The notes under the pieces are model-generated. The model was not told the DNA's origin and did not search any database. It was given only the letters and a program-made list of their open reading frames with translations. A stretch of 64,000 nucleotides of DNA from Anabaena cylindrica PCC 7122 (GTDB taxonomy: Bacteria > Cyanobacteriota > Cyanobacteriia > Cyanobacteriales > Nostocaceae): the NCBI RefSeq assembly GCF_000317695.1, contig NC_019771.1:3600001-3664000 (forward strand). Direction: 5' to 3'. Made by a program: the position numbers and the translations under genes. Positions 63,340-64,000 of this stretch are shown piece after piece; position 1 is the stretch's first letter, and each line of letters begins with the position of its first letter.

Positions 63340-64000
63340 ATGACTGAATTAATCGATAAAAAGATTTCTGTTCATTCTCAAAATGCTGAAGTGCTGATTG
63401 CCGTTGATAGTGTTTCTAAAAAATTTTGTAGGAATTTAAAACAGTCTTTGTTCTATGGTGTACGAGATATTACCACAGAATTATTAGGAGGAAATAGGAA
63501 AAGCGATACTTTACGCCGCCTAGAATTTTGGGCTTTGGAGGATGTCAGTTTTCAATTAAAGCGGGGAGAAGCTCTTGGTTTAGTTGGCTCAAATGGTTCT
63601 GGTAAAAGTACACTACTACGCATCATTAGTGGGTTGATAAAACCTGACACTGGCTGTGTAAAAGTTAGAGGTAGGGTAGCTCCATTAATTGCTTTAGGGG
63701 CAGGATTTAATCCTATACTAACAGGGCGGGAAAATATTTATGCAAATATGTCAATCTTGGGTTTATCAACCAAAAAAATCACAGAGAGATTTCAAGAAGT
63801 GATAGATTTTTCTGAGATTGGTAATGCTATTGATGCACCTGTACAAACTTATAGTTCTGGTATGGCAGCTAGACTAGGTTTTGCTTGTGCAGTTCATGTA
63901 GAACCAGATGTTTTACTAATTGATGAAGTTCTCGCGGTAGGAGACATCAAATTTAGAATGAAGTGCCACAGCAAGTTAGCACAACTGCGGACAAATGGCA
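63340..64000 (+). CDS. ABC polysaccharide exporter ATPase (Wzt/TagH-like), 3' truncated by the window
   Basis: First 220 codons of the ATPase partner of the permease just upstream. Walker A is GSNGSGKST, signature YSSGMAARLGFACAV and Walker B VLLIDEVLAVGD. FWALEDVSFQLKRGEALGLVG and GFNPILTGRENIYANM mark the Wzt/TagH branch. Whether a C-terminal glycan-binding domain follows is outside the window. Confidence 0.92.
   Translation, partial: MTELIDKKISVHSQNAEVLIAVDSVSKKFCRNLKQSLFYGVRDITTELLGGNRKSDTLRRLEFWALEDVSFQLKRGEALGLVGSNGSGKSTLLRIISGLIKPDTGCVKVRGRVAPLIALGAGFNPILTGRENIYANMSILGLSTKKITERFQEVIDFSEIGNAIDAPVQTYSSGMAARLGFACAVHVEPDVLLIDEVLAVGDIKFRMKCHSKLAQLRTNG

Overview
The window comes from a filamentous, heterocyst-forming cyanobacterium (order Nostocales). 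The evidence is a heterocyst glycolipid locus, psaC, frequent GCGATCGC (HIP1-type) octamers, a phytochrome-like phototaxis receptor cluster, and the heptanucleotide tandem repeats and small dispersed palindromes typical of Nostoc/Anabaena genomes. The genus cannot be fixed from this sequence alone.

Layout. (1) About 1-14150 is a heterocyst glycolipid locus. A PfaA-like polyketide synthase (hglE, minus strand, running off the left edge) is divergent from hgdB-hgdC (exporter subunits without a linked ATPase), hgdA (epimerase), a DUF2141 protein, a family-2 glycosyltransferase and hglT. The gene order recalls the Anabaena all5347-all5341 region. (2) 14636-24142 is a phosphonate uptake and C-P lyase operon, phnC-D-E-G-H-(acetyltransferase)-I-M-J-K-L, preceded by a three-repeat Pho-box-like array. 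(3) 24996-35988 is a Pix/Ptx-type chemotaxis-like phototaxis operon: PatA-like regulator, CheY-like, CheW-like, a 1470-residue receptor with six GAF domains, and a hybrid CheA. (4) 36233-41133 holds a lone PD-(D/E)XK-like protein and a polyamine ABC transporter operon (potA-potD-small ORF-potB, minus strand) followed by a decayed second permease tail. (5) 41335-53390 is mixed housekeeping: PBP2, VanY-type carboxypeptidase, AEC permease, phosphoribosyltransferase, GPH sugar transporter, a zinc-ribbon membrane protein, ChrA, a pentapeptide-repeat protein and a glycerophosphodiesterase. (6) 53916-59265 carries psaC and glmS, then a Rpn-family gene split by a 1350-bp insertion sequence, then a partial segmental duplication of the glmS/rpn junction. 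(7) 59764-64000 is the start of a surface polysaccharide cluster: two glycosyltransferases and an ABC-2 exporter whose ATPase runs off the right edge.

Working together: region 1 makes, glycosylates and exports the heterocyst envelope glycolipid; region 2 imports phosphonates and breaks them down for phosphate, probably under Pho control; region 3 should steer motile filaments (hormogonia) by light colour and direction; region 7 should build and export an extracellular glycan.

The intergenic DNA is rich in small repeats. These include a perfect-TIR MITE at 54369-54460, an imperfect-TIR element at 52204-52331, an inverted pair of about 130 bp at 37051/51130, three copies of a GC-rich hairpin repeat, and a roughly 25-bp insertion module that interrupts other repeats. 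No tRNA, rRNA or CRISPR array was recognised.
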